A stretch of DNA of 64,000 nt from Candidatus Nitrososphaera gargensis Ga9.2. Its GTDB lineage: Archaea; Thermoproteota; Nitrososphaeria; Nitrososphaerales; Nitrososphaeraceae. This document shows, in pieces, positions 60,850 to 64,000 of this stretch. Under the pieces are notes generated by a model that was given only the letters and a program-made list of their open reading frames with translations, was not told the DNA's origin and did not search any database. The stretch lies in contig NC_018719.1 in the NCBI RefSeq assembly GCF_000303155.1, forward strand, positions 2,604,001 to 2,668,000, read 5' to 3'. A program made the position numbers and the translations under genes. Position 1 is the stretch's first letter; each line of letters starts with the position of its first letter.

Positions 60850-61368
60850 TTAAAATGCATATATGATGCTCGTTGTGGCTCCAGCCCTTCTGCCGCTTCT
60901 GCAAGGTCTTGCAACTGGTCTTTTTAGACACACTTTAAGTTCGACTTGGCGTTATTTCAATAATTATGAAAACAGAAAATAACTAACACACATCTAAGTA
61001 AGAATAATCAAAAACTCTAATTCTGCTGAGCGTTGCATGCATACTCTTGATGAGTTCAATGATCCTTGTTTCTTTTGATGTTCTTGACGGTCAAATTACA
61101 AAAAGGCTTCAAGTTTGGTAATGATGACAGTAATAGATATGCACATTTTTTATATATATATATGCAATAACAGGGCGCAATTGTGACTCCTGTATATATA
61201 TATATTCTCCTTATCATCCTGGGGTAGGAAATTGAACTTTCAATTTTGGAATTTCATTAATCTTTGCACACTGGTAACTCTTCGGTGGATCGCTAGCCAT
61301 ACGATGAAGGTAAAACTGGCAAATCACTCACAAAGTCAACAGTGTGTGTGTTTTCCCACAGATTATTA
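60850..61368. other. AT-rich intergenic stretch, no gene seen
   Basis: About 520 bases, AT-rich, with TATATATATATA runs at about 61150 and 61200. No gene found. A segment at 61263-61290 is nearly repeated at 3905-3930. Confidence 0.45.
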
Positions 61369-63465
61369 TTATTCCTGAGTGACCTGCGAACCGTCCGCAG
61401 TCATGGTAAACCTGAACACCTGGTCAACCTCCGAGTCTTCAAAGATATCCGAGTCGTGCGTTATTATCACCAGCTGGGCCAGTGGGCCGGCGCCCTCCCT
61501 GAACGCCTCGGATATTATCCGGACAAGGGCCTTCCTCCTTTCTTCGTCAAGGTGCGTGGTCGGCTCGTCCAGTATTACAAAATCGAGCTTGTTAGAGCCC
61601 ATCATGTAGGCGATGCCGAGCCGGAGCGCAAGGGCCACCGCCACCTTTTCGCCCCCGCTCAGCGAATCCATGTCTATTTCGCCCTGCCGGCCGTAGCACG
61701 TTATCGATATCTCGCGTGCGCCCTCTGCTAGCTCGATCCTTGAAATGCCAATGTTAAAGAGCGACGCGTACTCTGACGCCTTTTGCGATATCACGCCAAG
61801 GGCCCACGTGCGCAGGCTGGTACCCACCATTCCATCTCTGCTAAATATTACAGAGCGGATCTTGTCAAGCGTCTTGACAAACTCGGCTGCCTTTTGCAGC
61901 TGCTCGATCACTTTTCTGCCAGAGTCTATGGCGCTTTTGGCGTCATCGATCGCCTTCTGATGCATCCCCATCTTCCTGTTGACATCGAGCAGCCGCTGCG
62001 ACAGGCTGCTCTTTTCCAGCTTGGCGTTTGTATACTGATAGTGGCTGAAGCCCCTGACGCGCTCCCTTAACGAGATGATCTCCCGGGCAAGTGACCGGGA
62101 GGTGTCGTCTATTGCAATCTGCATCGGGTCGTCGCCGGCCTTCAGAATCTCCTTTGGCAGCCTTGCCAGGTCTTGCTGCTTGCCCTTCAGGTCGGCTTCA
62201 AGTTTTGCAACGTCATCGGCAGAGCCGATGGAATTGTTTAAAAGGAACTTTTCTGCGGCCGCTATCTTTTTGTCCTGCTCTGCCAGCTGCTGCTCCTCTT
62301 TTTTCAGCTCGACCTTTGATTTTTGCAGCCCTGACTTTTCCTCTGCCCTATCCTTGATCTCGTCCTGTATGTGCGCAGTGTCAAACATTTCATTTACTTT
62401 TGTAACTGGTGAGTTGCACACTGGGCACTTGCCGTCCACCACCTGCAGCCGGCTAGAGCACTCTAGAAAGCCGCGCAGCACGCCAGATGCACGCTCATTC
62501 TCCTCTATTTTTGATTGGACCTCGTCGATCTCTGCCCTTACCATCTGCAGCCGCATGTCAACCTCGGCCTTGTTTTTCAGCACCTTTAGCGAGCTTGCGG
62601 CTTCTCGGACTATGCGCTCCAGCCGCGACACTTCGCTTGCTATGGCGGCGCGCTTTTCGTTTACATGTCTTACCAGCAGCTCCTCTCTTGTGTGTAGCTC
62701 CTTGACCTGAAGGATCATTGGCTCCATCCTCTCGATCTCGCGCTCTGCCTGCCGGATCTTGTCTTCCAGCATCTTCCTTTCATCTTCAAACTCTGCCAGC
62801 ACGGACTCGGACTGCCTGAGCTCGATCTCTTTTTTGCCGACCAGCTCTTCTACCTTGAGGATGTCCTGATCGGTGTAGCCGCCGGTTTCGTCGCGCAGCC
62901 TGTCGCGAAATCCTACTATTACGTCGCGCATCGTTTCATAGGCAAGGTCGAGCCTGTCGATCCCAATCAGCCCATTTAGCAGCTCCTTGAACTCCTTTGG
63001 CTGCGCTTCAACTATTCTTGCAAGCTCGCCCTGTTGCACTACCGCTGCAACACGCAGTTTTTCATAGTCAAGACCGAGCACCTTGGCTATCTCGCTGCTC
63101 ATTGACTCACCAAACTGCTTGCGCTCGCCGCCCACCACTGGCCTGTTTACGACCTTGCCACCATCTGAAACAATCGCAAACTGAGAAAATGATTGCTGGC
63201 CCGAGCCGCTGAGCGCCCTTGTCGCTTGGAACTCGCGGGAGTTGAGCGCAAAGCGCATCTGCACCATCGCCGAAGTTGCCCCCCTTCTCACGAGGTTCTT
63301 GTTTGACTTTCTTGTGTGCTTGCCAAAGAGCGCAAACGTAACAGCGTCAATAACTGATGATTTGCCAGAGCCGTTGTGGCCTACAAAGATCGTTATGCCT
63401 TTTCCAAACTCTATCTTGGTGTCCCTGTGCGCGATGAAATCCTTCAGCTGCATGTCCTTTATCAT
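61369..63465 (-). CDS. rad50: Rad50-type SMC-like ATPase
   Basis: The ATG at 63465 (MIKDMQLKDFIAHRDTKI) overlaps the mre11 stop (ATGA). 698 residues: Walker A GHNGSGKSSVIDA near residue 30, long coiled-coil arms with the zinc hook KCPVCNSPVTK in the middle, then signature LSGGEKVAVALALRLG and Walker B FVILDEPTTHLDEERR, D-loop TTHLD. The C-terminus is VFRFTMTADGSQVTQE. Shorter than many archaeal Rad50s but all motifs are present. It works with Mre11 to process DNA double-strand breaks. A copy of its last codons lies at 53667. Confidence 0.93.
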   Translation of the reverse strand: MIKDMQLKDFIAHRDTKIEFGKGITIFVGHNGSGKSSVIDAVTFALFGKHTRKSNKNLVRRGATSAMVQMRFALNSREFQATRALSGSGQQSFSQFAIVSDGGKVVNRPVVGGERKQFGESMSSEIAKVLGLDYEKLRVAAVVQQGELARIVEAQPKEFKELLNGLIGIDRLDLAYETMRDVIVGFRDRLRDETGGYTDQDILKVEELVGKKEIELRQSESVLAEFEDERKMLEDKIRQAEREIERMEPMILQVKELHTREELLVRHVNEKRAAIASEVSRLERIVREAASSLKVLKNKAEVDMRLQMVRAEIDEVQSKIEENERASGVLRGFLECSSRLQVVDGKCPVCNSPVTKVNEMFDTAHIQDEIKDRAEEKSGLQKSKVELKKEEQQLAEQDKKIAAAEKFLLNNSIGSADDVAKLEADLKGKQQDLARLPKEILKAGDDPMQIAIDDTSRSLAREIISLRERVRGFSHYQYTNAKLEKSSLSQRLLDVNRKMGMHQKAIDDAKSAIDSGRKVIEQLQKAAEFVKTLDKIRSVIFSRDGMVGTSLRTWALGVISQKASEYASLFNIGISRIELAEGAREISITCYGRQGEIDMDSLSGGEKVAVALALRLGIAYMMGSNKLDFVILDEPTTHLDEERRKALVRIISEAFREGAGPLAQLVIITHDSDIFEDSEVDQVFRFTMTADGSQVTQE

Positions 63466-64000
63466 GTCGTTGTGCTGCCGCCTCCTCCTCCTTCTCCTCT
63501 TCCGACAAACTTGCCTGCCTTGTACGCCTGCCACACTATTTCCAGAACCGATCTGGCGGCGGCGTCCCTGCCTGCCGCAAGCGGCAGTATCTCGCCTACT
63601 GCGAATTTTGCCAGCTCGTCGGATCCAAGCGCCTGAGCGGACAGCCTGTACAGCTCGCTGTCAATGTCTGCCGGCCTTGAATCGTACACGGTCGCTGCCA
63701 GGCGGCCTTCTTCAAGCGGCTGCCAGACATAGTGCAGGCAATAATCATTCAGCCGCTTCAGGTTTTCAGCTATTACCTTGGAGTCGATGTCCCTTCCAGC
63801 CACCTCTATCCTTGCAACCGGCTTCTTGTTGCCAAAGCACTTTGCTCTTTCGATTATCCTTCCCACCTCATCTGCAATGTCACCGTAGTTTATCCTGACT
63901 GAGAACTGCTGGCGGCGACTGTTGAGAGGGATCCAGTGGGTCGAGGGCTCCTCGCCGGACATGTCTGCCATGATAAAGCCCTTCTCGACTTCCTTGATCC
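63462..64000 (-). CDS. mre11: Mre11 C-terminal part, truncated by the window edge
   Basis: The frame runs off the right edge, so the nuclease domain with its metal ligands is outside. What is visible is the C-terminal part: STHWIPLNSRRQQFSVRINY, ARIEVAGRDIDSKVIAENL and a Gly/Ser/Thr-rich end. It is assigned by its position directly upstream of rad50, with a 4-base ATGA overlap, and by the usual mre11-rad50 gene order. Confidence 0.75.
   Translation of the reverse strand, partial: IKEVEKGFIMADMSGEEPSTHWIPLNSRRQQFSVRINYGDIADEVGRIIERAKCFGNKKPVARIEVAGRDIDSKVIAENLKRLNDYCLHYVWQPLEEGRLAATVYDSRPADIDSELYRLSAQALGSDELAKFAVGEILPLAAGRDAAARSVLEIVWQAYKAGKFVGRGEGGGGGSTTT

Overview
The window comes from an ammonia-oxidising thaumarchaeon of the Nitrososphaera type (group I.1b). 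The evidence is a stand-alone ammonia monooxygenase subunit C gene (25248-25811), an Amt ammonium transporter with a signal-like N-terminus (26943-28502), archaeal core genes (aIF6, L24e, Mre11/Rad50, an aspartokinase/IlvE pair, a zinc-type ferredoxin), many receiver proteins and Cache-type sensor kinases, and an unusual number of tiny zinc-ribbon or C2H2 proteins. This is inferred from protein character alone; no search was run.

Layout. 1-5.6 kb: small zinc protein, response regulator, then decayed two-component genes and a secreted protein. 6-8.1 kb: a tandem pair of paralogous four-helix membrane proteins and a ferritin-like protein. 8.3-10.65 kb: a compact unit (PRC-barrel-like protein, zinc ribbon, cupredoxin, two-helix membrane protein, winged-helix regulator) joined by four copies of a palindrome TTAACYATGTTAA. 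11-14.8 kb: intact kinase and receiver, a PIN-like protein. 14.9-24 kb: accessory DNA with many frameshifted genes, interspersed with L24e, a DedA-like protein and an AsnC-type effector domain. 25-29.4 kb: ammonia block: amoC, amt, and two paralogous DNA-binding-like proteins on either side of amt. 29.6-35.3 kb: MacB-like ABC exporter, DCoH, ferredoxin, pyrB. 35.4-37 kb: an IS200/IS605-type tnpB-only element that cuts a yjbQ (UPF0047) gene; the exact junction can be rebuilt. 37-41.4 kb: methyltransferase and CBS-TrkH remnants, F420-type oxidoreductase. 41.5-51.1 kb: well-preserved housekeeping operons (aIF6-CinA-membrane protein; FtsZ; aspartokinase-IlvE-membrane protein; slipin-NfeD). 52-61 kb: DUF389, VapC, RTX-like protein, USP, TerC, two matching arrays of an about 18-nt repeat, and a hairpin-rich intergenic stretch. 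61.4-64 kb: rad50 and the 3' part of mre11.

Genes working together. The aspartokinase, IlvE and pyrB genes supply amino acids and pyrimidines. The slipin and NfeD pair is a membrane quality-control unit. Mre11-Rad50 is double-strand break repair. The 8.3-10.65 kb block looks like a regulon in which the winged-helix protein controls itself, a blue-copper protein and two small proteins. AmoC and Amt serve ammonia oxidation and uptake, and the two paralogous wHTH-like proteins beside them are candidate regulators.

Quality note. Core genes are open and full length, but at least fifteen accessory genes carry one or more single-base frameshifts, often in homopolymers, and a few carry nonsense codons. 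Some may be assembly errors, while others (IS insertion, 5-bp duplication, lost catalytic residues, multiple lesions) are clearly real decay. Where a gene can be rebuilt by one or more frame changes it is listed as a pseudogene and the frame change is described.
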